Source of the DNA: Candidatus Thiodiazotropha taylori | GTDB taxonomy: Bacteria; Pseudomonadota; Gammaproteobacteria; Chromatiales; Chromatiaceae | Reading direction: 5' to 3' | DNA: 14,342 nt | Assembly: GCA_019100305.1 (NCBI GenBank) | Contig: JAHRHW010000064.1 | Coordinates: 1 to 14,342 of the forward strand | In this document: positions 1 through 7,069 of the stretch, piece after piece | Numbering within the stretch: the stretch's first letter is position 1 | Layout: every line of letters starts with the position of its first letter | Program-made: the position numbers and the translations under genes | The notes under the pieces: model-generated | What the model saw: only the letters and a program-made list of their open reading frames with translations | What the model was told of the DNA's origin: nothing | The model's database searches: none

Positions 1-1981
1 GCGACAGCGTGCCAGGCTGCAGACCTTTACGATACCATTCTGAGAATTGCGCTACGGCCTTTTTCATGACCAGTCGGTCGATTTCCACGATCAATCCAGT
101 CGATTCAGCAATCGGGATGAACTGAGATGGGAAAATCAGGCCCAGGGAGGGGTCTTGCCAGCGCACCAACGCCTCCATGCCTACAAGTCTGTTGCTCACG
201 CCGTTAAACTGGGGTTGATAAAAGACCACGAATTCCTCGTTCTCTATTGCCATGCGCAATCTGGTCTCCATTTGTACTCTCTCGAAGGCCTGCGCAGTCA
301 TCTCGGCACTGTAATATTGAAAATTATTCCGCCCTTCGCTTTTTGCCTTATACATGGCGGCATCGGCATTCTTCAGTAGGTCCTTGGATGTCTTTCCATT
401 GTCGGGATAGATACTGATACCGATACTGATGGTGATGTAGAGTTCATGGTTGTCCACGATTATTGGGTTTGACAGCTTGTGTTGAATCTTTTCAGCTAGC
501 CTGGAAGCGTCCTGATCTTGTTTAAGGTCTTCAATCAGAATAGTAAATTCATCTCCACCGAGCCTTGCGATAGCATCCTCAGCGCGAACTGTCTGTTTAA
601 GGCGAAGCGTCACTGTTTTCAGGACTTCATCGCCTGTCCTATGCCCTAATGAGTCATTGATTTTCTTGAAATGGTCGAGGTCGATAAACAACAGAGCAAG
701 CTTGGAGTTGTCACGAACCGCCTTATCAATACCCTGCTCAAGCTGGTAGGTAAATAAGGTACGGTTAGCGAGGTCTGTCAAGGCATCATGGCTTGCCTGA
801 AATTGTAGTGTATTTCTTTGATGCCGCAGTTCTTTTTGCTGCATTATGAGTTTGGTGATATCCGTGTTGAATCCAACAAAACGTACGGCAGTTCCTGTCT
901 CGTCAAACAGCGCTTTTCCGCGTCCTGTAATCCAACGCCAATCCCCACTTTTTGTTTTCATACGAAATGTGTTTTCGTATCGTCCTTCTCCTTTAGTGTC
1001 AAGGTACTCTTTAACCCGGCGATGAGCCTGTTCGGTATCTTCAGGATGCAGTAACTCTGACCAGCACTCAATTGAATTGGGCAGTTCGCCGACCTGATAT
1101 CCAAGCATGGTCTCGAAACGGGGTGAATGGTATACCTCATTGGTCTTGAGGTTCCAGTCCCATAGGCCATCATTGGCACCATCAATTGCCAATTTGAACC
1201 GCTCTTTTTCTTCTTCTAGTTCAGTTTGCTTGGTTATAAGTTCCGATCTCGAATTTCTGATCGTATCGATCATTCTATTCATTGTCTTCGACAACGTTGT
1301 AATCTCCTGAGGGCCTGCACAGGGAACATTTTCATGCGGTATACCCTCTTTGTCTGCATGACTGATGACCTCTGCAATCTCAGCTATCGGTTTTAGCAAG
1401 CGGAGTCGAATGGATACAAATAACGAAATGATCAGCAGAAGGGAAATTGAGATTGTATTGACTAGATTGCCGACTACGATTTCACGCAGTTCCATCCTTA
1501 ATTCATGATCGGAAATGTAGATGGTTATCGCTCCCAGTTCTTCGCCTCCCGGGCTGACAATGGATTGCCGAAATGAGTAATAAGCTTGTTCAAGCTTTCT
1601 GTTCTGTTGTGTGTTGTTCGGATTGAAGTCAGTAGGCCGCCACTGGTCATCTCGTATTTTACCGCTTACATAGGCTTTCACCCCCATGATGGTGCCCATA
1701 TTGTAATCTTCAACGACTATCGCGAAGCTGTTACGCCGCTCAAGCTCATTTGTGACGAGCTTCTGGTACTCGTTTACAGCATAGGATGAGAGATAGGTGG
1801 CGATATTCTTGTTCAGGGAGATGATACTGCGCTCAACACTCTCTCTCATTTCGTTCTCAATTCGATGCTTGGTGGAGAGATAAGAGTAAGTTGATTGCAA
1901 AACCGATATGATAGCTACGGCTGAAATAATAATGATGCCAAGCGTTACATAAATTGGATGCTTGTTGATCAGCGTTTTCAT
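1..1981 (-). CDS. Membrane PAS-GGDEF-EAL sensor protein, c-di-GMP synthesis/degradation (3' end outside window)
   Basis: I translated this by hand from ATG at 1981; it stays open to the window edge (660 codons seen). An in-frame TAA lies directly before the ATG, so the start is firm, although the Shine-Dalgarno is weak. Order: transmembrane helix near residues 8-28, a periplasmic region of about 140 residues, a second helix near 167-190, a HAMP-like linker, a PAS/PAC domain near 255-380 (GLWDWNLKTNEVYHS), GGDEF at 475-479, then the start of an EAL domain with MEALVRW (EAL at 603-605). GGDEF is intact, and the inhibitory I-site RxxD (RAED) sits exactly five residues before RLGGDEF's GG. The family makes or breaks cyclic di-GMP at the inner membrane. 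Which activity dominates is unclear because most EAL catalytic residues lie beyond the edge. It follows a periplasmic binding protein gene by 10 nt, so that protein is the likely signal partner (inference). Confidence 0.93.
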   Translation of the reverse strand, partial: MKTLINKHPIYVTLGIIIISAVAIISVLQSTYSYLSTKHRIENEMRESVERSIISLNKNIATYLSSYAVNEYQKLVTNELERRNSFAIVVEDYNMGTIMGVKAYVSGKIRDDQWRPTDFNPNNTQQNRKLEQAYYSFRQSIVSPGGEELGAITIYISDHELRMELREIVVGNLVNTISISLLLIISLFVSIRLRLLKPIAEIAEVISHADKEGIPHENVPCAGPQEITTLSKTMNRMIDTIRNSRSELITKQTELEEEKERFKLAIDGANDGLWDWNLKTNEVYHSPRFETMLGYQVGELPNSIECWSELLHPEDTEQAHRRVKEYLDTKGEGRYENTFRMKTKSGDWRWITGRGKALFDETGTAVRFVGFNTDITKLIMQQKELRHQRNTLQFQASHDALTDLANRTLFTYQLEQGIDKAVRDNSKLALLFIDLDHFKKINDSLGHRTGDEVLKTVTLRLKQTVRAEDAIARLGGDEFTILIEDLKQDQDASRLAEKIQHKLSNPIIVDNHELYITISIGISIYPDNGKTSKDLLKNADAAMYKAKSEGRNNFQYYSAEMTAQAFERVQMETRLRMAIENEEFVVFYQPQFNGVSNRLVGMEALVRWQDPSLGLIFPSQFIPIAESTGLIVEIDRLVMKKAVAQFSEWYRKGLQPGTLS

Positions 1982-1991
1982 TTAATCCATG

Positions 1992-3014
1992 CTAATGACT
2001 TTCTATTCCCAGTACATTCCGCCGAATAGTAGGCAGTTTTTCGCTTATGTTCTCCTTTGATATTGCTAGAACAGGAAGCTGCTTCTCCTTTTCGACAATC
2101 TCCCCATTGAGGTGTCTGTGCATTGTAGTGACCGCTTCTTCTCCCATCAGATAGGGCTGTTGCATGGCGGCACCAATGAGAATCCCTTGGGGAATCAGAT
2201 CCAGGAAAACAGGTTCTGCATCAAATGTGGTCAGCAGAATTTCTTCTGTCTTTCCTGTATCGGCAATCGCATCGAGTGCACCCTTGTACCGGTCAGATCC
2301 CTGTAGCCAGATCGCTCGCAAGTCTGGGTATTTCTCGATCATCTGTTTGCTGTAATCGTAGGTCTCCCGGTAGGAGAAGGTGACCTGCTGTTTAATGTCA
2401 GCGCCTTTGATGCCCGCCTCACTCAAGGCTTGCATGAATCCCGCTGTCCTGGCCCGACCGTTTTCCCTCATTTGTGGGATAGCGATTATCCCAACGCGGC
2501 CACTCTGCCATCCTGCATCGGCTAACTTCCTGGTCAATATCTGCCCTATTTGGTACGCACCATCATGATTGTTGGATGAAATATATGAGACGTATTCGCC
2601 TCCATCCGTACCGATATCTGAAATTACAACTGGAATACCTGCCTGCTTGGAAAATTTCAAAATGGTTTCACAGGCCGATGAATTAGTGGGTGATACAATG
2701 ATCCCAGATACATTATCTTTCAACACCCTGACTGTGAATTCCAGTTCCCGTTTGGCATTGTTCTCTGCACTATAAACCTCTACGGCATAGCCTAAAGAAG
2801 TGGCGCGACTCTTTATTCCACGCCACATGATTTCCCAGAAGGGAATTCTGAGATCTGAAACGAGGTAGACAAGTTTTTTGTTGCTCATCTGGACTGTGCT
2901 GTTTGCATCTGCCGCTTCAATGTTGTCAGTGCAGCAAAGGCAGCCCAGGAAGACCAGACTGAGGAGAGAAAACAGTCTGGAGAGGTGTTGGTAGCGTGTC
3001 GTATGGCTATTCAT
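1992..3014 (-). CDS. Periplasmic sugar-type substrate-binding protein (type I fold, Peripla_BP_4-like)
   Basis: About 340 residues. After an N-terminal signal (LFSLLSLVFLGCL) comes a two-lobed periplasmic binding protein pattern: the first strand KLVYLVSDLRIPFWEIMWRG, then GIIVSPTNSS, IPVVISDIGTD, a second-lobe region RVGIIAIPQ, GFMQALSEAG and near the end AAMQQPYLMGEEAV. This resembles RbsB/LuxP/TorT proteins that bind sugars or related small molecules. Cleavage could be by signal peptidase II at LGC (poor lipobox, F at -3) or by signal peptidase I after IEAADA. I chose ATG at 3014; an in-frame ATG at 3044 would add ten residues (MSQYWCYCIN) that do not look like a signal start. Neither has a good ribosome site. 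No permease or ATPase gene adjoins it. The only downstream partner, 10 nt away, is the GGDEF-EAL sensor, so a signalling role seems likelier than transport. The ligand is unknown. Confidence 0.88.
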   Translation of the reverse strand: MNSHTTRYQHLSRLFSLLSLVFLGCLCCTDNIEAADANSTVQMSNKKLVYLVSDLRIPFWEIMWRGIKSRATSLGYAVEVYSAENNAKRELEFTVRVLKDNVSGIIVSPTNSSACETILKFSKQAGIPVVISDIGTDGGEYVSYISSNNHDGAYQIGQILTRKLADAGWQSGRVGIIAIPQMRENGRARTAGFMQALSEAGIKGADIKQQVTFSYRETYDYSKQMIEKYPDLRAIWLQGSDRYKGALDAIADTGKTEEILLTTFDAEPVFLDLIPQGILIGAAMQQPYLMGEEAVTTMHRHLNGEIVEKEKQLPVLAISKENISEKLPTIRRNVLGIESH

Positions 3015-3291
3015 ATTTATACAGTAGCACCAGTATTGACTCATTGTTAACAGGTGCTGATTTGAACTTTGTCAGAACACGCACGATTCCGATCTGAAAC
3101 ACTCCGGACCACAGACAGCATGTGGTGTGAGGTATAGCTCCCTAAACCTGTTGTATATAGCGGACTTACGGTACGATAGTTTAGTACCCATGCCGTTGCT
3201 CTCTCAGTCAATATCAACACTCAGAAACCAAAGGCGTCTATTTCGGCTTATTAATGTGTCGGTCTATAAATAACCGGGTGGAAGTAGACAA
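3015..3291. other. Intergenic region upstream of the binding-protein gene
   Basis: No convincing gene is seen on either strand. It must hold the promoter of the binding protein/GGDEF-EAL pair unless transcription reads through from the DUF3943 gene. Two inverted repeats are visible: ACCACA/TGTGGT with a 7-nt spacer (3108-3126), and GGTAC/GTACC with a 9-nt spacer (about 3170-3188). Either could be an operator, but both are short. I see no clear -35/-10 pair and no hairpin followed by a T-run that would end the DUF3943 transcript. Confidence 0.4.
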
Positions 3292-4179
3292 CTATCGCCA
3301 GTGAACCGTTAGCTGCAATCCGAGATAGTCGTTGACCAGGGGGTCAATGCGTTGCCGGTATGGGCTGTTCCAATCCCTATCGTCGTAGATACCGAAACTG
3401 GGGCTGCGGTAGAAAGAGCGCAATTCGAGCTCACTGTCAGTTTCGATCCAACCATCCACAATGGTATTGAGGGTGCCCAGAGGGTCGGTGAGGACAAGCA
3501 CGGTCTGATCCCAGAAACTGTAGCTCGACTGACTTTTGATCTCCCGTCGGGTGTCTTCGAAATACCAACCGAGCAGAGAGCCGAGACCGGGAGTGAAGAT
3601 CATGTCCTGGATCGAGACAGGTTCGAACAGGGCTTCCAGGCCGAACTCATAGATCGAGGAGAGGGTGAACGAGTACCAGAATGCGCCGGTCTCGCTCAGG
3701 CCCCGCTCTCTGCCCCGGGTGTAGTAGGTCATACCCCAGTAGGGGTGGAGGATGTAGTTGATGTACCACTCGTCGGGATCCCAGCGGGGATGGGTGACGT
3801 TATCCCACCACTTGTTCACCGTGTACTCCTCTTTCTGCTCATCGGTCCAGGCGGAGATCTCTTCCGGAAGAACATACAGCAGGCCGATGATAAAGAACTG
3901 GTAACCGAAGAAGTATCCTGCATCCTTGCGCAGCCCAGGATAGTCTGCCGGACTGGTGTCTCCAAGCTCTCTGCCGTAACCGTAGGGTCGTTCAGCGGCC
4001 GGTTCGCTGCTGTCGAGGATGACGTTGCCGGTCAATGTGGAGAGGTGGGTGGAATGAAACAGCGTACTGCGTTGCAGTTCTGTCTCATAGAATGAAACCG
4101 GGCTTTCTGGCAACCACTCTGAACTGTTCGCCGCACCCCAGGGGAGCAGGCTGATGATCAGGATAATCAGTCGACTCAT
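3292..4179 (-). CDS. DUF3943 family exported protein
   Basis: Function unknown. About 295 residues from ATG at 4179. The N-terminus MSRLIILIISLLPWGAANSS is a typical signal peptide with cleavage near GAANS, so the protein should be periplasmic or envelope-bound. The body is rich in aromatic residues and has the features I associate with DUF3943: a hydrophobic FFGYQFFIIGLLYVLPEEIS stretch, HPYWGMTYYTRGRERG, a YSFTLSSIYEFGLEALFEP block and a TPGLGSLLGWYF block. Start choice: the ATG at 4179 has AAAGG a few bases upstream. An ATG at 4191 adds MKGA, and a GTG at 4242 would add 21 residues in all. The last is unlikely because it puts a polar stretch before the signal peptide. It lies 246 nt before the binding-protein gene on the same strand and behind a long structured leader. 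No catalytic motif is recognised. Confidence 0.8.
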   Translation of the reverse strand: MSRLIILIISLLPWGAANSSEWLPESPVSFYETELQRSTLFHSTHLSTLTGNVILDSSEPAAERPYGYGRELGDTSPADYPGLRKDAGYFFGYQFFIIGLLYVLPEEISAWTDEQKEEYTVNKWWDNVTHPRWDPDEWYINYILHPYWGMTYYTRGRERGLSETGAFWYSFTLSSIYEFGLEALFEPVSIQDMIFTPGLGSLLGWYFEDTRREIKSQSSYSFWDQTVLVLTDPLGTLNTIVDGWIETDSELELRSFYRSPSFGIYDDRDWNSPYRQRIDPLVNDYLGLQLTVHWR

Positions 4180-4537
4180 GGCACCTTTCATGTCTGCTTG
4201 TCTGATTGCACTCTGCATAGATGCCAGAAATCCTAGTAACACCCGGAAAATCTAATACAACCTGGATCCACACCAATCGCCCGGCTCGATTGTGGATGTC
4301 ATTGGCTCTTCTGGCGACCACTCCATTTGGTCCAGCCTCTCAGTCTCAAAAAAGGACTATCCGCACCTAAGAGCTACTATTCATCGGCTGCCACTCTGAT
4401 TTCTAAACCACCAGCCCTGATATCCGGATCTGAGAGGGTGATGAGTGGGACCACGGAAAAAGGTGTCAGGGTCGCCAAACCGCGCGATTATAGCGGATTG
4501 GGGGGCGGGCGCCCACTGCTATTGTGGGATTTGAGCG
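4180..4537 (-). other. Long leader/intergenic region with three stem-loops before the DUF3943 gene
   Basis: About 350 nt with no supportable gene. Read on the minus strand it contains: a stem-loop at 4386-4416 (GGCTG/CAGCC closing about 21 nt); a run of six T at 4353-4348; a stem-loop at 4311-4335 (CTGG+ACCA pairing with TGGT+CCAG, with a 2-nt CG bulge and a 7-nt loop); and a stem-loop at 4266-4297 (ATCCAC+AATCG pairing with CGATT+GTGGAT, with a 3-nt bulge and a 7-nt loop). A perfect TATAAT at 4492-4487 precedes them. This could be a structured 5' leader or a small RNA. I do not recognise it as a known riboswitch class. Confidence 0.45.
4487..4492 (-). promoter_or_regulatory. Possible -10 element (TATAAT) upstream of the DUF3943 leader
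   Basis: A perfect TATAAT is read on the minus strand (CCGCTATAATCGCGCGG context). The -35 region at 17-18 bp spacing (TGGGCG or GTGGGC) is a poor match and there is no extended TG motif, so the call rests on the hexamer and on its place just downstream of the lipoprotein stop codon. If used, the transcript would carry a 5' leader of about 300 nt before the DUF3943 start. Confidence 0.35.
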
Positions 4538-5467
4538 TCAGTTGGTTTTGCGCAGGTTTTCCAGATTGTTCAATACCCGCTGGGCACGTTGAATCTTCTC
4601 CCGTGCCCGCTGGTCCTGGGGGTCGAGTGCCAGTGCCGCCCGCCAGGTCGCCTTCGCGCTTTCGATTTCACCATCCCGGTAGAGGCGGTCCCCTGCGCTC
4701 AGAAGGTTGTCGATATAGCGTTGCAGTTGCCGGTTGACCATCGCCAGCATCTCTTTGGCGCGGCTGTTATTCGGTACATCTTTGAGAATTTTCTGCAGAG
4801 CGTGCTTGGCATCCCGCAGCTGGCCACTCTCCAGGAGCCGGTTGGCTTCCGCCAGACGCTTGTCCAGCTTCTCTTTCCAGCGCTTCTGGCGGGCGGATTT
4901 CTCTTTTTTCTCCAGTGCCTTCTTGCTTTCGCTCTGCTCTTTCAGCAGGTGGTCCATCAGGTTTTGATCCGACTCGTCCAGCTTCAGTGAGAGCGCAATA
5001 CTGAGGCAATCCTTGGCCAGTGCATTATTCCGCTTGTAGTGTCGCCAACCGCAGTCTGACAGGGCGAGGCGCATACTCTGCAGTTGTGCCTGGGTCTGCT
5101 CCAGCAGTTGCAGATATTGAGGGTTGTTGCTGGATTTGGTCAGCTTCACCAGAATCGGCAGCTGATTTTTAAGCGCCGAGGTGTTACTGATCAGCAGTTG
5201 GTCGTTCAGCTCCTCCTCAACGATTTTCTGCTGTCCACGCAGATTTTTCAGCTCCTGAATGTAGGTCTGATTCTTGTGTTGGCCGAGGCTGGCCTGATTG
5301 AGGAGCTGGATGGCCTCGCTGTAGCGTCCTTTGGCGACCAGTTGCCGGCTGTATTCAAGGGAGTCATCTTTGACCGGTGCAGGGGTCTCTCTGGGTTGCA
5401 GCAGCTGGCATCCGCTCAGCAGTAACTGACAGATACAGACTGTAATTAGGGTCAGTGAAGACTTCAT
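4538..5467 (-). CDS. TPR-like lipoprotein, translationally coupled to the adenylate cyclase
   Basis: About 309 residues from ATG at 5467. The N-terminus (MKSSLTLITVCICQ, then LLLSGC) is a classic lipoprotein signal: the lipobox LSGC gives a lipidated cysteine near residue 20, so the mature protein is membrane-anchored in the envelope. One TPR-like helix pair follows (YSRQLVAKGRYSEAIQLLNQ). A long charged, Lys/Glu-rich, probably coiled-coil middle comes next, then two TPR-like units at the C-terminus (NRLLESGQLRDAKHALQKIL and LYRDGEIESAKATWRAALAL). TPR proteins serve as protein-protein scaffolds; the partner here is unknown. The start ATG overlaps the cyclase stop as ATGA, which fixes the start and implies coupled translation. 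An upstream ATG at 5512 in the same frame lies inside the cyclase gene and is less likely as an independent start. The -1 frame of the cyclase after its A8 run joins this frame. Confidence 0.85.
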   Translation of the reverse strand: MKSSLTLITVCICQLLLSGCQLLQPRETPAPVKDDSLEYSRQLVAKGRYSEAIQLLNQASLGQHKNQTYIQELKNLRGQQKIVEEELNDQLLISNTSALKNQLPILVKLTKSSNNPQYLQLLEQTQAQLQSMRLALSDCGWRHYKRNNALAKDCLSIALSLKLDESDQNLMDHLLKEQSESKKALEKKEKSARQKRWKEKLDKRLAEANRLLESGQLRDAKHALQKILKDVPNNSRAKEMLAMVNRQLQRYIDNLLSAGDRLYRDGEIESAKATWRAALALDPQDQRAREKIQRAQRVLNNLENLRKTN

Positions 5468-6909
5468 CCAGGGTGTTTGTTCAGGATATGGGCCATGGTG
5501 CGCATCAACCATTGACCAAATTCTCGCGACGGTGTTCCCGCGATGGAGGGAGAAACCCGGTTTTTTTTGCCTCTGATTTTCAATTCCGGCTGTCGGTGCA
5601 GCTCAACCATCTCGTTGACTCCAGGAAACTTCGCTGTGGTCTCACTCATCATTATGCCATCGGCCGGAGCGGCACCACAGAGCCGGGAGGCCAGATTCAC
5701 ACTGTCTCCGACCACGGTATACTCCAGCCGGTCGGGAATGCCGATATTGCCAGCCAACATGACACCGCTGTTGATTCCGATGCGTAGCATAATCGGCTCT
5801 TTTCCCTCTTGCCGGCGCTGTTTGTTGATATGGCGCACCATGGCCTGGATCAGCCAGGCGCAGCGAACCGCCTGTTGGCCATGCTCGTCGTCCGCTTCGG
5901 GGACGCCAAATAGGATCATAGCACTGTCACCGATGAATTTATCGACCACTCCGCGACAGCGATGGGCCGCATCGGCAATCGCACCGAGATAGAGATTGAG
6001 CAGCGAGGCAACCTCATCCGCTGGCAGATCTTCCGACAGTTGGGTGAAACCCACGATGTCGCAGAACAGCACGCTGCCCTCCATCTCCTGGTTGGCGAGT
6101 CGGGGCTGGGAGAGATTGGAGAGGATCTTGTCCGCCACCACCGGTGAGACATAGCGGGAGAGGGCATCCTCCACCTGGCGTTTTTCCAGCATGCCGGCCG
6201 ACATGCGCTCGAAGTGGGCGTAAACCTGTCCGATCTCATCCTTTCGGTCCTCATCCCCCTGGGAGATCAGCATCCCCGCTTCCGGTTGATGGCCGGCCTG
6301 GGCCAGCAGGGTGATCGGTCGGCTGAGGCGCTTGCTCAAAACATAGGAGAGAATTGCCGCAATCAGGATCAGGCCGATGGTGGCGAAACTGATAATACGA
6401 ATGGTGCGTTTCTGGTTGCGGTCGAGAAAGGCCCGATCCAGGGTGATCATGGCGTGTCCCGCGATGACATCCCGAAAATGGATGGGGCTGAAGAAGGTGA
6501 TCGCCGGATGTCGGCTGTTCTCCTCATCCCGCCACGACCAGATCATTGGAGTGAGCTCCTCTGTGGTCGGCAGCTGATGGGGTACATTGCCCGAGATCAC
6601 CCAGGGCTTCTCCGAAGGAACGATGGCTGCACCCACCACGTTGTCATTCTGAGTTTGACGACTGACCAGGCCCTGCAGGTTGAACTGGTCATCCGCCAGC
6701 AGGGGTTCGCTCGCCGAGTGGGCCAGCTGTTCAACCAGCACCTCACCGAAGCCTCTCACTTCACGCATGTGGAAGCTGGTCTGCTGGGTGATCAGAAACC
6801 AGCCGAGAACGCCCATGACCATGGTGATCAGGGTGCCGATATAGATCGTCCATTTGATGGAGATCGGTACAGGTGCTTTACGAAATAGTCGAACCAGCCA
6901 GTTAAACAA
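5464..6909 (-). CDS. Membrane class III adenylate cyclase with HAMP-like linker
   Basis: 481 residues; makes cAMP from ATP, with the catalytic domain in the cytoplasm. Helices lie near 17-40 and 169-191, flanking a periplasmic sensor region of about 130 residues. A HAMP-like linker (LSKRLSRPITLL) leads to the cyclase domain at about 275-450. Metal-binding Asp284 is in LFCDIVGFT and Asp328 in DKFIGDSAM. Lys324 and Asp402 (YTVVGDSVN) form the adenine-selecting pair, so ATP rather than GTP is the expected substrate. Asn405 and Arg409 are the transition-state residues. All six are present, so the enzyme should be active. The start is TTG at 6909: the frame is closed by TGA seven codons upstream, and no ATG precedes the first helix. 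GGA lies about 9 nt upstream as a weak ribosome site. The promoter at 6989-7017 fits, giving a leader of about 70 nt. The gene ends in an ATGA overlap with the lipoprotein. Confidence 0.92.
   Translation of the reverse strand: MFNWLVRLFRKAPVPISIKWTIYIGTLITMVMGVLGWFLITQQTSFHMREVRGFGEVLVEQLAHSASEPLLADDQFNLQGLVSRQTQNDNVVGAAIVPSEKPWVISGNVPHQLPTTEELTPMIWSWRDEENSRHPAITFFSPIHFRDVIAGHAMITLDRAFLDRNQKRTIRIISFATIGLILIAAILSYVLSKRLSRPITLLAQAGHQPEAGMLISQGDEDRKDEIGQVYAHFERMSAGMLEKRQVEDALSRYVSPVVADKILSNLSQPRLANQEMEGSVLFCDIVGFTQLSEDLPADEVASLLNLYLGAIADAAHRCRGVVDKFIGDSAMILFGVPEADDEHGQQAVRCAWLIQAMVRHINKQRRQEGKEPIMLRIGINSGVMLAGNIGIPDRLEYTVVGDSVNLASRLCGAAPADGIMMSETTAKFPGVNEMVELHRQPELKIRGKKNRVSPSIAGTPSREFGQWLMRTMAHILNKHPG
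5560..5568 (-). other. A8 run with in-frame slippery heptamer A AAA AAC
   Basis: Eight consecutive A on the coding strand. Codons in the cyclase frame are GGC AAA AAA AAC CGG, so A AAA AAC fits the X XXY YYZ pattern of -1 ribosomal frameshift sites. The -1 frame after it has no stop codon through the remaining 31 codons before the lipoprotein ATG, and it is the lipoprotein frame. A small stem (TCGCG/CGCGA, 10-nt loop) begins about 16 nt downstream, which is further than usual for a stimulator. Runs of A this long can also cause transcriptional slippage. Confidence 0.5.
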
Positions 6910-6988
6910 GACAATAATCCAATATAGTCAGTGGAGTGGGGTGTTTATATTGGTTTTGATGAGGATTTCAGGGCAATCCGGGAGCGAG

Positions 6989-7017
6989 ATTATAACCCTA
7001 TTTCCACCCGCTGTCGT
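6989..7017 (-). promoter_or_regulatory. Sigma70-type promoter for the cyclase-lipoprotein operon
   Basis: Minus strand: -35 ACGACA (7017-7012, four of six consensus bases), a 17-bp spacer, and a perfect -10 TATAAT (6994-6989). The predicted transcript start is near 6982, about 73 nt before the TTG start at 6909. It lies in the 160-nt gap between ppsR and the cyclase gene, which is where a new transcription unit should begin. Confidence 0.6.
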
Positions 7018-7069
7018 AGACTCTGTCGATATTATCGTTAAGGTTAAAGAGTGGCGCCGGTTTAATCGT

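Noticed and set aside
1982..1990. Two-codon mini-frame ATG GAT TAA directly before the GGDEF-EAL start
   Set aside because: Could affect initiation, but such short frames arise often by chance and it has no ribosome site of its own.
3190..3222. TTGACT followed by TACTAA on the minus strand as a promoter for the binding-protein gene
   Set aside because: Spacing of about 19 bp and a poor -10 match; not better than chance in an AT-rich gap.
3352..4095. Plus-strand open frame of 247 codons opposite the DUF3943 gene
   Set aside because: The minus-strand reading has a signal peptide and family motifs; the plus reading has neither.
4500..4535. CCCAC/GTGGG hairpin after the lipoprotein gene as a terminator
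   Set aside because: Only 5 bp and followed by a C-rich tract with no T-run.
6214..6888. Plus-strand open frame opposite the adenylate cyclase N-terminal half
   Set aside because: Antisense to a well-supported gene; low-complexity translation with no recognisable family or ribosome site.
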